Assembly: GCF_009498235.1 (NCBI RefSeq)
Contig: NZ_CP044205.1
Location: 4,093,389-4,157,388, forward strand
Direction of reading: 5' to 3'
Source: Candidatus Methylospira mobilis
GTDB taxonomy: Bacteria > Pseudomonadota > Gammaproteobacteria > Methylococcales > Methylococcaceae
DNA: 64,000 nucleotides
Positions 44,849 through 53,214 of the stretch are shown one piece after another. The notes beneath the pieces are model-generated. The model was not told the origin of the DNA, did no database searches, and was given only the letters and a program-made list of their open reading frames with translations. Position 1 is the stretch's first letter; each line of letters starts with the position of its first letter. Made by a program: the position numbers and the translations under genes.

Positions 44849-46474
44849 TTACGCCTGCGGTTTAATATCCATAACGGCAAAGGGCAGCAACTCATCAATA
44901 CGGCTGTTGGGCCAGACCGGCAGTTTTTCCAGCGTGTCTTTCAACCAGCGCGCCGGGTTAAGTCCATTGAGTTTGGCTGTGCCCAATAAGGTCTGTATTG
45001 CGGCGGCGCGTTGACCGCCACGCTCGGAACCGGCGAACAGCCAGTTCTTTTTGCCGATGGCAATAGGACGAATGCTGTTTTCCACCGGGTTGTTGTCGAT
45101 CGGCAGATGGCCGCTGTCGGCATAGCGGATCAGGGCAGGCCAGCGTTTGATTGCGTAATCCAGCGCTTTGGCGGAGCCGCCGCCGTTGGCAGTACGCGCG
45201 CGGGTTTCGATCAGCCAGTCATGCAGGGCTGTTAGTTCGGGCTTGCTTTTTTCCTGGCGCAGTTGCTTGCGTGCTTCGATGTCCATCGTTTTGCCTTCGC
45301 CTTCTATCGCGTACAGCCTGGCAATACGCTGCAGGGCTTCCAGCGCCATCGGGCAGCTATTGGCTTTATGCAAATCGAAGAATTTCCGGCGCGCATGCGC
45401 CATGCAGCCCAGTTCGATACAGGGCTGCGCGCCCTCGCGGTCGGCAGCAAACAGGGATTTGTAACCGCCATAGTCGTCGACCATGAGGTGACCGTGCCAG
45501 TTGCCGAGGAAGTGGCGCGCATGTGCGCCGCTACGTCCGGGCTGATAGTCGAAGACGATGATGCGAGGCCCCGGTTCCAGATCATTGCTGCGGTAGGCCC
45601 ACAGGTAGGCCTTTTTGGTTTTGCCGTTGCCGGGATCGAGTTGCGCCACCGGCGTCTCATCGGCGTGTAGGGCGTTGCGCTGCAACAGATGCCAGGCAAG
45701 CCGGTCTACCAGCGGTTGTAACGCCACACCGACACGACCAACCCAGTCTGCCAGCGTCGAACGCGACAGGATCACGTCGTCGCGCGCGGCGATCTGTTCA
45801 AGACGATAGAGCGGGAGATGATCCTGGTATTTGCCGATCATCACCCAGGTGAGCAAGCCGACCGCCGCCATGCCGCCATCAATAATGGCGGGTGCAATCG
45901 GCGCAGCCTTGACCGTCTCGCAGGCCTTGCACGCGTATTGCGGGCGGATATGGCGGTGGACAAAGAATTTGGCCGGTTCGACATCCAGCTGTTCGGTGAT
46001 GTCTTCGCCGATTTTGACCAAGTCTTTACCGCACTGTCCGCACAGGCAGGATTCCGGTTCGTGACGGTGTTCGATGCGCGGCAAATGTTCTGGCAGCGGT
46101 TGACGGCCTGCGCGCGGACGCCTGGGTCTGGCGACGGTGGTGCAGGGTTGTTCTTCGACCAGCTGTTCGACTTGCGCTTCAACGGCGGAGAGGTCTTCGT
46201 TCCAGGTGTCTTCGAACAGATCGCGCTGCACAGCGGGCAGTGCTTCGCTTTTGACGCTGAAGCGGGTGCGGCGCAGGATGCTGAGCTCCAGGGTCAGCGC
46301 CTCGATCTTGATGTCCTTGATACGAATTTCATCGTCCTTGGCTTTCAGCGTTGCGTCGAACTGCTGTTCAGTTTCCTGCCGCGCCTGTTCGATCAACGAA
46401 TCGATCGCCGATGCCAGCTGTGTTTTGGCCGCTGCTTCCAGATTCAGTTGATCGAGTTTAGCTTGTAAATTCAT
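44849..46474 (-). CDS. tnpC: IS66 transposase TnpC
   Basis: DDE transposase of the IS66 element, 541 residues. An N-terminal leucine-rich helix (QLNLEAAAKTQLASAIDSLI) precedes a zinc-finger region CLCGQCGKDLVKIGED (about 143-158). The catalytic core includes LHADETPVAQLD and VDDYGGYKSLF (the two Asp) and DNNPVENSIRP with the Glu (about 465). ERGGQRAAAIQTLLGTAKLN near the C-terminus is typical. It appears full length and is probably active. Confidence 0.93.
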   Translation of the reverse strand: MNLQAKLDQLNLEAAAKTQLASAIDSLIEQARQETEQQFDATLKAKDDEIRIKDIKIEALTLELSILRRTRFSVKSEALPAVQRDLFEDTWNEDLSAVEAQVEQLVEEQPCTTVARPRRPRAGRQPLPEHLPRIEHRHEPESCLCGQCGKDLVKIGEDITEQLDVEPAKFFVHRHIRPQYACKACETVKAAPIAPAIIDGGMAAVGLLTWVMIGKYQDHLPLYRLEQIAARDDVILSRSTLADWVGRVGVALQPLVDRLAWHLLQRNALHADETPVAQLDPGNGKTKKAYLWAYRSNDLEPGPRIIVFDYQPGRSGAHARHFLGNWHGHLMVDDYGGYKSLFAADREGAQPCIELGCMAHARRKFFDLHKANSCPMALEALQRIARLYAIEGEGKTMDIEARKQLRQEKSKPELTALHDWLIETRARTANGGGSAKALDYAIKRWPALIRYADSGHLPIDNNPVENSIRPIAIGKKNWLFAGSERGGQRAAAIQTLLGTAKLNGLNPARWLKDTLEKLPVWPNSRIDELLPFAVMDIKPQA

Positions 46475-46568
46475 GGTGTTATTATACCCGATGCTCGGTA
46501 GGGAGTCACGCTGAAACCCGCATGAATGCTGGGTTTCAGCAGGTTTTTACGGAAAATGCAGGCGCTGT

Positions 46569-46919
46569 TCAAGCCCGTAAATCCGCCGACGGGACAGACG
46601 ACAAGCGCCGCCAATCGACCCCGGCAATCAGCCATTCCCATTGCGCGACTGTGAGAGAAACACAGGGCTCTCCCGCCTTCGGCCCAATAAAGCGGCCCTC
46701 GTGCAAACGGCGCTGACATAACCACACTCCGGTGCCGTCCCACAGCAATACTTTGATGCGATTACCCGCACGATTGCGAAACACGAAGGCCGACCCCGCG
46801 CAAGGCGCATGTCCCAGCACCTGCTGCACATGGCTTGATAAACCGTCGATGCCGCGACGCATATCCACCGCCGCGACACTGAACCAAATCTGGACGGGAT
46901 GAGCGATCAATCCAGACAT
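46569..46919 (-). CDS. tnpB: IS66 accessory protein TnpB
   Basis: 116 residues, IS66 Orf2 family. VDMRRGIDGLSSHVQQVLG near 18-36 and FVFRNRAGNRIKVLLWDGTG near 45-64 are diagnostic. It is needed with TnpA for transposition in the family, with unknown biochemistry. It overlaps the tnpA stop by 13 bases, a coupled arrangement. The C-terminus is a few residues different from many relatives but not obviously truncated. Confidence 0.92.
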   Translation of the reverse strand: MSGLIAHPVQIWFSVAAVDMRRGIDGLSSHVQQVLGHAPCAGSAFVFRNRAGNRIKVLLWDGTGVWLCQRRLHEGRFIGPKAGEPCVSLTVAQWEWLIAGVDWRRLSSVPSADLRA

Positions 46920-47224
46920 TGCAGCAGCTCCGCCAACCAGCGAGGAGAAGTCGACGTTGAGAGTTCCAGGGTGTACCCCTGTCTTGTCCGCAATAGCAGC
47001 GCATGCGCCGCCGGTTCAGCTACTTTATCAATCGATACCGGCAAAAAACCGGCGCGCGAAGGTGAAAGAGGGCGAACCGCGGATGCTTCGGCATCCAGAT
47101 GCCGCACCCAGTAGTTGAAAGTAGCCGGCTTCAGCTCGTTCCGACGGCTATATTCGACCTGACTCAGGCCGCTGGCTCGCCACTGCTCGATATGGCGTAT
47201 CTGCTCTGCTTGCTTGTTATTCAT
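46907..47224 (-). CDS. tnpA: IS66 accessory protein TnpA
   Basis: About 105 residues from ATG 47224 (MNNKQAEQIRHIEQWRASG); ATGs at 47233 and 47248 are also in frame. The N-terminal helix-turn-helix (GLSQVEYSRRNELKPATFNY) is typical of IS66 TnpA, a DNA-binding protein. The 5' end of this gene lies antisense to the reading frame that now leads into the porin. Confidence 0.88.
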   Translation of the reverse strand: MNNKQAEQIRHIEQWRASGLSQVEYSRRNELKPATFNYWVRHLDAEASAVRPLSPSRAGFLPVSIDKVAEPAAHALLLRTRQGYTLELSTSTSPRWLAELLQCLD

Positions 47225-48746
47225 GCTATTCATGCTTCGACTCCTCAAGGAAAATGCAAAGCATGACGGAAGACTTATTTTTTATGTAGACGGGACGACT
47301 GGACGCTTACATTCAACAAGTAAAAATTTGTTATTAAGGGCGCTGGCGGCAACGGGGATCATGGGGCTGACCATGGGCGCCGCGCAGGCGACCGGTATCA
47401 GCGAAGCCGGCGGACTTTTAGAGACGGTGGGTGATCTGAACCCCAATAGCTGGAAGCTGCTGAGCGATAGTGGTTTAAAAATCGGCGGCTGGATAAACGG
47501 CGGTGTTACCTACAACGCCAATGGCAACAGCATGGCCACAACGCAAGGATTCAATGGCGGCGGCGCCACCTTTGGCGACCGCGCCGACATGCTGCAGTTG
47601 AATCAGCTGTACGTCTATCTGCAGCGCGCAGTGGCAACGGAAGGCGACGACTGGAGTTTCGGCGGGCGCTTTGATTTTAACTACGGCACCGACTCCATTT
47701 TTACCCAGACCTACGGTATCCCGACCATCAACGTCACCACCGGCAATGTGAATCCTACGCGCGGCAACTGGGATTTGAATATCATGCGCGGCCAATATTA
47801 TGGTATCGCATTACCGCAGGCTTACCTTGAAAGCTATATTCCGATAGGCAACGGTCTCAATGTCAAGCTGGGGCATTTTTATACGCCGATCGGCTATGAA
47901 GTTGTCACCGCGCCTGACAACTTCTTTTATACCCATGCTTACAGCATGCAATGGGAGCCTTTCACCCATACCGGCGCACTGTTCAGTTATACCTTCGATC
48001 CGAACTGGTCGGCATTGGGCGGCGTGATAACCAATAGCGGCACCGGAGGCTTTGACGGCGGCTTCAATGGCCAGTGGGGTAACTGGGACGGCATCGCCGG
48101 CCTGACCTTGAGCAGTGACGACAAAAACACTTCACTTTACGGTTCGGGTACTTATGGCGGCACGTCATCGACGCCGGGGAGCGGTACCTGGAGCTTCTTT
48201 AGCCTGGTGTTAAAGCATAACTTTCTGGACAATCTGCATTTTGTGCTGCAACACGATCACGGGTTTGCCAATAATGTCTGCTCGGTTAACGGCAGCAACG
48301 GACGCGCGGCCTGTAACATTCCGGTAGCTACCAGCCAAAATCCGCAGTGGTACAGCATCAACAGCGAATTGTTCTATGACCTCATGGAGGGGCTAGGCGC
48401 GGGTATGCGCGTTGAATGGTTCCGTGATAACGACGGCTTCAGGGTCAGCGCGCCGGCGCGCGTGGCGGCAGGCTGGAATCCCAGCACAGGGAGTCCAGGC
48501 GGCATGTATAACTATGTCGGCGCGAATTATACGAACTCCGGATTATTGTCGGCCAGTTATTACGAAGTTACGCTGGGGCTGAACTGGAAGCCGCTAAAGT
48601 GGCTTACCGTGCGTCCAAATGCACGCTTTGACTGGGTCAGTTCATCCAATCTGGCAGTTGGGTACTCCCCGCTCGGCTACAACAGCAGCGGCGCGCCGCA
48701 AACGACGCAGTTCCTGTTCTCCACCGACGCCATCATCATGTTCTAA
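47223..48746 (+). CDS. Outer-membrane beta-barrel porin (BBP2/OmpL-like), 5' end replaced by IS66 sequence
   Basis: About 507 residues from ATG 47223; a TTG at 47214 and an ATG at 47232 are also in frame. Codons up to about 47316 come from the IS66 terminus; true porin sequence begins at 47317. The signal peptide core LLLRALAATGIMGLTMGAAQA is retained but now follows about 35 IS-derived residues with charged groups (LKENAKHDGR), so export may fail. The mature part has many amphipathic strands and KLGHFYTPIGYEVVTAPDNF, as in putative beta-barrel porin 2 proteins, ending in a terminal phenylalanine (IIMF) as expected for BAM-assembled barrels. Either a knocked-out gene or one with a hybrid N-terminus. 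Confidence 0.82.
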   Translation: MLFMLRLLKENAKHDGRLIFYVDGTTGRLHSTSKNLLLRALAATGIMGLTMGAAQATGISEAGGLLETVGDLNPNSWKLLSDSGLKIGGWINGGVTYNANGNSMATTQGFNGGGATFGDRADMLQLNQLYVYLQRAVATEGDDWSFGGRFDFNYGTDSIFTQTYGIPTINVTTGNVNPTRGNWDLNIMRGQYYGIALPQAYLESYIPIGNGLNVKLGHFYTPIGYEVVTAPDNFFYTHAYSMQWEPFTHTGALFSYTFDPNWSALGGVITNSGTGGFDGGFNGQWGNWDGIAGLTLSSDDKNTSLYGSGTYGGTSSTPGSGTWSFFSLVLKHNFLDNLHFVLQHDHGFANNVCSVNGSNGRAACNIPVATSQNPQWYSINSELFYDLMEGLGAGMRVEWFRDNDGFRVSAPARVAAGWNPSTGSPGGMYNYVGANYTNSGLLSASYYEVTLGLNWKPLKWLTVRPNARFDWVSSSNLAVGYSPLGYNSSGAPQTTQFLFSTDAIIMF

Positions 48747-48780
48747 CAGCCCGAGGACCATCATATTCAGGAACGCGCCA

Positions 48781-49144
48781 ATGAAGAAAAAAACAGGGTT
48801 TTCAATTCTGATTGTGATAGCGTTTCTATTATCGACCGGGTGCGCTTCGAACAATACCTCGCTGGATTTGATTACCGCAGGCGAAGTTCAAACCGCCAAA
48901 ACGGAAAATGACCATCTGGCTCTGGCAGCACGGTACGAAACCATCGCGAAGGAACTCCAGATCAAGGCAGACGAGCACAGAAAGTTGCTGAGTGCAGCCG
49001 CGAAACCGGCCTTATGAAATAGGACGCAACGTAGAGGACGTAGAGGAACACAATCAGGCATTGATCGACGCTTACCAGAAAGCCGCTGATTCCAACATGA
49101 AAATGGCTCAAATTCAGAAAGCTCTTGCTGCGGAAGCACGTTAA
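48781..49144 (+). pseudogene. Small lipoprotein gene with a frameshift near its 3' end
   Basis: The first frame gives MKKKTGFSILIVIAFLLSTG followed by a lipobox cysteine, then a helical mature part (TARYETIAKEL-like, ADEHRKLLS), but stops at 49017 after 78 residues. In the neighbouring frame the helix pattern continues: RNVEDVEEHNQALIDAYQKA, then NMKMAQIQKALAAEAR, ending at 49144. One indel near 49000-49012 separates the two. The intact protein would be about 120 residues, resembling small coiled-coil lipoproteins. It lies 35 bases downstream of the porin and was probably co-transcribed with it. Confidence 0.62.
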
Positions 49145-49300
49145 TTCTTGCATTTCTACCAGCATAGGTATCGACCAAGCCAAGCTATTTTTTTATTTCC
49201 CTCTCCCGCTGGGAAAGGGAACTTTTGCAGATACCCCCATGTGCGTTGGCGGGGGAGATGCGCACAGATCACCAAACAGCATCCAACTTCTATTATATCC

Positions 49301-49362
49301 TTGTAGGAGCGGGCTTTAGCCCGGGAATAACCAGGATCGCGGGTTAAAGCCCGCTCCTACAA
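49301..49362. repeat. REP-like palindromic repeat
   Basis: TTGTAGGAGCGGGCTTTAGC and GCTTTAACCCGC-type partner (GGGTTAAAGCCCGCTCCTAC) face each other. It is closely related to the copy at 26406. It lies in the gap from 49145 to 49490, which otherwise contains only a small GGGAAAGGGAA hairpin near 49200 and no gene. Confidence 0.65.
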
Positions 49363-49490
49363 TGCATTCCGGCCAAGGGCCATACGCGCATATTTCCCGT
49401 AAAATCCCGAATGAGAAGAATAAGGTTAGTTTATGCATCTGTAGGAAACAGCATGTACGAAAGCTGAAAAATAAATTTTCTGCCGCCCGC

Positions 49491-49594
49491 TAAGGAACCG
49501 CTGATTTAATCAAAAAATGTCGACTCCAGCCACATGAAATCAAAATGTTACCATTTTTTTGTGGCAAAAACCGATTAAATCAGTGTTTCCCTAA
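49491..49594. repeat. Short inverted-repeat element (MITE-like), copy 2
   Basis: The left arm TAAGGAACCGCTGATTTAAT and right arm ATTAAATCAGTGTTTCCCTA enclose about 60 unrelated bases. The right arm supplies the TAG stop of the adjacent CorA-like frame. Confidence 0.6.
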
Positions 49595-49923
49595 AGCCAG
49601 CCGGCTCTTTTCAACCGTCGATACAACCAGACACAGGAAAGAACTACAAGGCCAAGCGTTACCGGATAACCATACCGCCAGTCAAGCTCGGGCATGTAAC
49701 GGAAGTTCATGCCGAACAAGCTGAAAACCATGGTCGGAATAGCGAGAATTGCGCCCCAACCCGCCAAGCGCTGTATCCCCTCGTTCTGATTGACGGTAAT
49801 CAGAATCAGATTGATCGACATCGCCGCCGTCAGCATTTCGCGCATGCCGCCCCTGGACTGGTCAAGCCGTTTAACGTGATCGTAAATATCGCGAAAATAC
49901 GGGCGGATGTCTTTCGGGATCAT
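49591..49923 (-). CDS. C-terminal piece of a CorA-family transporter
   Basis: 110 residues starting MIPKDIRPYFRDIYDHVKRL. It contains the two transmembrane helices (INLILITVNQNEGIQRLAGW region and PVTLGLVVLSCVWLYRRLKR) and the pore signature GMNFRYMPEL following VFSLF, as in CorA Mg2+/Co2+ channels. The cytoplasmic domain of CorA is encoded just upstream in the same frame, at the end of the NDH-2 reading frame, separated only by one TGA and four codons. On its own this fragment cannot form a gated channel. The final stop is provided by a repeat element. Confidence 0.72.
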   Translation of the reverse strand: MIPKDIRPYFRDIYDHVKRLDQSRGGMREMLTAAMSINLILITVNQNEGIQRLAGWGAILAIPTMVFSLFGMNFRYMPELDWRYGYPVTLGLVVLSCVWLYRRLKRAGWL

Positions 49924-49935
49924 CGCGGAGTGAAT

Positions 49936-51519
49936 TCATGTCAGCGCATTGCAAATATCAAGCAGCGGCACTGCGGCGGTTTGCAGCAACAGCATCTCGC
50001 GCTTGAGTTCATAGAGCTTCACCAGCGTCTCATGATTAAAGCGCGATGCGAAAATATCAGCCTCTATCCTTTCCAGCCGTAGCTGAAAATCCAGCAGTAC
50101 CGGGCTGTATTGATCCACTATCGCATCCATGATCGCATACAACGGATAACCGGGCCCGCTGGCAAATCCTCGCGGCGCGCGCGCACAACGCGCGTCGATT
50201 TTTCCATAATTAAGCCACGAACCATGGGTGAAAGTGTCGACCACAGCGAGCAGCGCGGTGCGAAACGCACCGAACAAAGCCGCCTGATGCATTTTGTACA
50301 GGGAAAGGTAAACCAGCCGGGCCATGAATCCTTCGATAAATACCTGACCCAGCAGATTTCCCATCAAGGTGCCGACCGTGCTGTATTTGCCAAACGTTAC
50401 CAGGCAGCCGTAATCACGGTAACTATATTCCAACAGCTTTTTTCCATGAAGGCGGCGGAGAATGTTGGTGTAGGTTAGCGACGCTTCCTGGTGTGCCGCT
50501 TGCGCAGTGGGGGGTACGTTCCGGTTCGAATGGGGCTGCGGACAAGCCGCGCAATCGCCGATGACAAAAATGTTGTCATCCAGCGAGGTTTGCAGAGTCC
50601 GCCGCACGATCAATTGATTGATGGCATTGGTTTCGAGGCCGTCGAGTTCCAGGAGAAAAGCCGGCGCCTTGACGCCTGCGGCCCATACTTTGATGTGCGC
50701 AGGCACATGAGGAATTTTCCCGGTTTTAAGTCCCTCCCGGGTAACCTCCAGCACACGTTCGCCGGTAAGGACAGCGATGCCGAGCTTTTCGAGTTGGCGG
50801 CTCGTGGCGGCCGAGAGATAGGGTGGTAATCCCGGCAACAGCCGTTCCGCCGCCTCTATGATGCAAATACCGACTTCAGCGGGGCGCCCGCCGTCGTAAC
50901 GATACGCATTGATTTCGCAAAGCGCCTGCACAATACGGTGTAACTCCGCCGATAACTCGATACCGGTCGCGCCGCCGCCCACAATGACGATTTCCAGGCG
51001 CTGACTTGATTTCGGCTGATTCTGGGCACGCAGGTAAGCCTCCATGAACTGCCGATGGAACTGTTCGGCCTCGGCTTGCGTGTCGATAAATAAACAATGC
51101 TCGGCTACGCCCTTGATGCCGAAATCGTTGCTCAGACTACCCACAGCCATGACCAGGGTGTCGTAGCCGATACACTGCCCGGATACGATTTCTTCGCCCT
51201 TCTCGTTCAGAACCGACTCCAGCCGAATCTCTTTTTTACCGCGATCGAGTCCGTTCATACGTCCAGGAAAAAACCGGTAGTGGTTGTCGGCACTGTGGCC
51301 GAGATATTCCAACGCCTCATCGAGCGGCTCCAGGGTGCCGGCCGCCACTTCATGCAACAATGGTTTCCAGACGTGCGTGGGACTGTAATCAAGCAGTGTA
51401 ACTATGGCTTTGTTCCGCCGTCCCAGCGTATTGCCCAAACGAGTCGCCAACTCCAGTCCTCCGGCTCCTCCCCCAACAATAACGATACGATGCCGTTCGT
51501 CGACAGTAAAAATTTGCAT
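49936..51519 (-). CDS. Type II NADH dehydrogenase fused to part of CorA
   Basis: 527 residues. Residues 1-420 are a membrane-peripheral NADH:quinone oxidoreductase: FAD-binding VIVGGGAGGLELATRL (about 13-28), NADH-binding IVIVGGGATGIELSAEL (about 177-193), FVIGDCAACPQPH near 313 and RLVYLSLYKMHQAALFG near 400-416. After LLAVVDTFT the sequence switches to CorA: HGSWLNYGKIDARCARAP, GPGYPLYAIMDAIVDQYSP and LLLQTAAVPLLDICNALT. It ends at TGA 49938-49936; the frame then goes on into the CorA membrane part. NDH-2 activity may survive. I infer a deletion that fused two neighbouring genes, followed by a nonsense mutation. Confidence 0.82.
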   Translation of the reverse strand: MQIFTVDERHRIVIVGGGAGGLELATRLGNTLGRRNKAIVTLLDYSPTHVWKPLLHEVAAGTLEPLDEALEYLGHSADNHYRFFPGRMNGLDRGKKEIRLESVLNEKGEEIVSGQCIGYDTLVMAVGSLSNDFGIKGVAEHCLFIDTQAEAEQFHRQFMEAYLRAQNQPKSSQRLEIVIVGGGATGIELSAELHRIVQALCEINAYRYDGGRPAEVGICIIEAAERLLPGLPPYLSAATSRQLEKLGIAVLTGERVLEVTREGLKTGKIPHVPAHIKVWAAGVKAPAFLLELDGLETNAINQLIVRRTLQTSLDDNIFVIGDCAACPQPHSNRNVPPTAQAAHQEASLTYTNILRRLHGKKLLEYSYRDYGCLVTFGKYSTVGTLMGNLLGQVFIEGFMARLVYLSLYKMHQAALFGAFRTALLAVVDTFTHGSWLNYGKIDARCARAPRGFASGPGYPLYAIMDAIVDQYSPVLLDFQLRLERIEADIFASRFNHETLVKLYELKREMLLLQTAAVPLLDICNALT

Positions 51520-51676
51520 GGTTTCAACCTCGATCCAGTTTCAACGAGGTTCAAATTTAAGAAATCGGGAATAAATATCCTGTAAAGATATCAACAGGCA
51601 TGAGAAACAGTGTATTGCCTAAACAGTCGCAAAGTATTAAACGCGACCACAAACTTCACAATTGCTATCATTAAGC

Positions 51677-51803
51677 TTCATGCAAATCGAAGAACTTACG
51701 GCGCGCCATCGCGCTCGGCGGTGAACGGGAATTTGTAACCGCTATAGTCGCCGGCCATGAGGTGACCGCGCCAGTTGCCCGGGAGGTTGCGCACATGATG
51801 CCG
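51677..51803 (-). pseudogene. IS66 tnpC remnant
   Basis: ATGCAAATCGAAGAA, TTTGTAACCGC and GCCATGAGGTGACCG match, in order, the tnpC interval 45367-45520 of the intact IS66, with about 65 bases deleted in the middle and scattered mismatches. It is an older, decayed copy. It lies in the otherwise empty gap 51520-51881, downstream of fecR, where a TonB-dependent receptor gene might be expected. Confidence 0.65.
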
Positions 51804-51881
51804 ATGGCGCAGCCATCAGTGCGACGGCTAGATGATAAAGCGCGACTGAAAATATTGCTCCGATCCGGCAGGCTTTATGTT

Positions 51882-52898
51882 TCAAAAACCCGGCTGATAG
51901 AGCATGGTCAGAGCCCTGGAAATACTCAGTGAGCGCAGTTCCAGGTTTTTTTCGAGCGCGCTGAGAATGTCCTGGGGATAAGCCAAGTCGAACGCGCCGC
52001 TGACGATGCGTTGTCGAATGCGCGGATCGGCGATCATGATTTTGCCGGGAAAATAGCGGTTCAGTTCGGTGACCACAGAAGCCAGTGATTGCTGGTTAAA
52101 TACCAACAAGCCGTTTTTCCAGGCAGAAACCTGCCGGGCGTCGGTATGCAATACCGGGCCGGCGCCATACATGTTGAGCGTGGTTTGTAAACCGGCTGTC
52201 AGTTCGATTGCCTGACCCCTGGCTCCTTCGCGGTAAACTTTTACCTTGCCTTCGGAAACGGTGACTGTCATCTGCCCGCTTTGCTTGTAAACGTCGAAAG
52301 CAGTACCCGTAACTTGAGTTACGCCATAATCGGTAACGACAAGGAAAGGGCGCGCGGAATTATGGGCTACCTGGAAATAGGCTTCGCCTTCCGAGAGCTT
52401 GATTACGCGTTGTTGCGAAGAGAACGCGACCGATATCGCGCTGTGCGTGTTCAACGTGATTCGAGAGCCATCTTCCGTGACAAGCTCGCGCCTTTCACCC
52501 CAGCCGGTATGGTAATCGCTGTTCCAGAAATGAAAAAAGCCAGGCAAGCAGGTGAACATAAGCACTGCTGCGGCCAGAGAAAAGCCTGCCAATGCTCGAC
52601 GACGCGTTCTCCCTCCGGCAAACCGCGGTGCGGAAAGTGCTGGTTTGCGCGTTAATGCAGTGATTTGAGCGCTGGCGGCACTTTGAGCGTCTTCCCTTTC
52701 GAAAACTCTTTTTGCAGGCGTATCCAGCCATGCCCAAAACCTTTCGACATCCGCATAAGCTTCGGCATGACTGGGATTTAGCTGACGCCACTCTTCGAAA
52801 TGAACGAAATCTTCAGGCACGGCGTCCCCTGAGTGGAGCTTGGAAAACCACTCGATGGCCTCGTTGGAGATTGTTTCCTCCATGGAGTTGCTATGCAT
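51882..52898 (-). CDS. FecR-family anti-sigma/sigma regulator
   Basis: 338 residues, inner-membrane protein passing a periplasmic signal to an ECF sigma factor. The N-terminal cytoplasmic anti-sigma part (DUF4880: EAIEWFSKLHSGDAVPEDFV, FEEWRQLNPSHAEAYADVER) is at 14-58; the transmembrane helix is about 106-126 (ALAGFSLAAAVLMFTCLPGF). The FecR domain follows (GERRELVTEDGSRITLNTHS), then a C-terminal STN/DUF4974-like part (LNRYFPGKIMIADPRIRQ). Its sigma factor is encoded 316 bases upstream. No TonB-dependent receptor gene follows. The gap 52899-53214 holds nothing else recognised. Confidence 0.9.
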   Translation of the reverse strand: MHSNSMEETISNEAIEWFSKLHSGDAVPEDFVHFEEWRQLNPSHAEAYADVERFWAWLDTPAKRVFEREDAQSAASAQITALTRKPALSAPRFAGGRTRRRALAGFSLAAAVLMFTCLPGFFHFWNSDYHTGWGERRELVTEDGSRITLNTHSAISVAFSSQQRVIKLSEGEAYFQVAHNSARPFLVVTDYGVTQVTGTAFDVYKQSGQMTVTVSEGKVKVYREGARGQAIELTAGLQTTLNMYGAGPVLHTDARQVSAWKNGLLVFNQQSLASVVTELNRYFPGKIMIADPRIRQRIVSGAFDLAYPQDILSALEKNLELRSLSISRALTMLYQPGF

Positions 52899-53214
52899 AA
52901 CCGTTTTTATAAATTATTAGCCACTATGCAGCGCGTGCTTATGCCGAGGCAATAGGGGAGAGCTCTCTAAAATATCGGGGTAGATTCAAATTGCTTCGCA
53001 AACCCGTCAGAGGCTCGTCTTTGGCCATCCGGCCCGCAAAAAGTCGCTCCGGACCTGGCTTGCGTTCTCTTCCTGGCCGTCCGCTGAATAGTTGGAATTA
53101 TTATTATGTCTGATCCAAGTCACTGGAGTAGATTTGCTCCAATGAGTTGATTACAGTCTGTCCACACGTTATTGTCAAGCAATGATTTGAACTCTCGCCG
53201 TGGAGCCGGCAACA

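Larger units (their letters stand above)
44816..47310 (-). mobile_element. Complete IS66-family insertion sequence
   Basis: 2495 bases. The ends are GTAAGCG (44816-44822) and CGCTTAC (47304-47310) as inverted termini. The 6-base direct repeat ATTCAA flanks it on both sides (44810-44815 and 47311-47316). It carries tnpA, tnpB and tnpC, all on the minus strand and apparently intact. IS66 elements usually duplicate 8 bases; only 6 are identical here. It lies inside the porin signal-peptide codons. Confidence 0.92.

Noticed and set aside
44808..47318. 8-base target duplication for IS66
   Set aside because: Only the 6 bases ATTCAA repeat directly at both ends; the expected 8-base repeat is not present.
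49936..49938. TGA in the NDH-2/CorA frame as a selenocysteine codon
   Set aside because: No selenocysteine insertion hairpin is evident, and the position is not a catalytic cysteine in CorA; a nonsense mutation is simpler.
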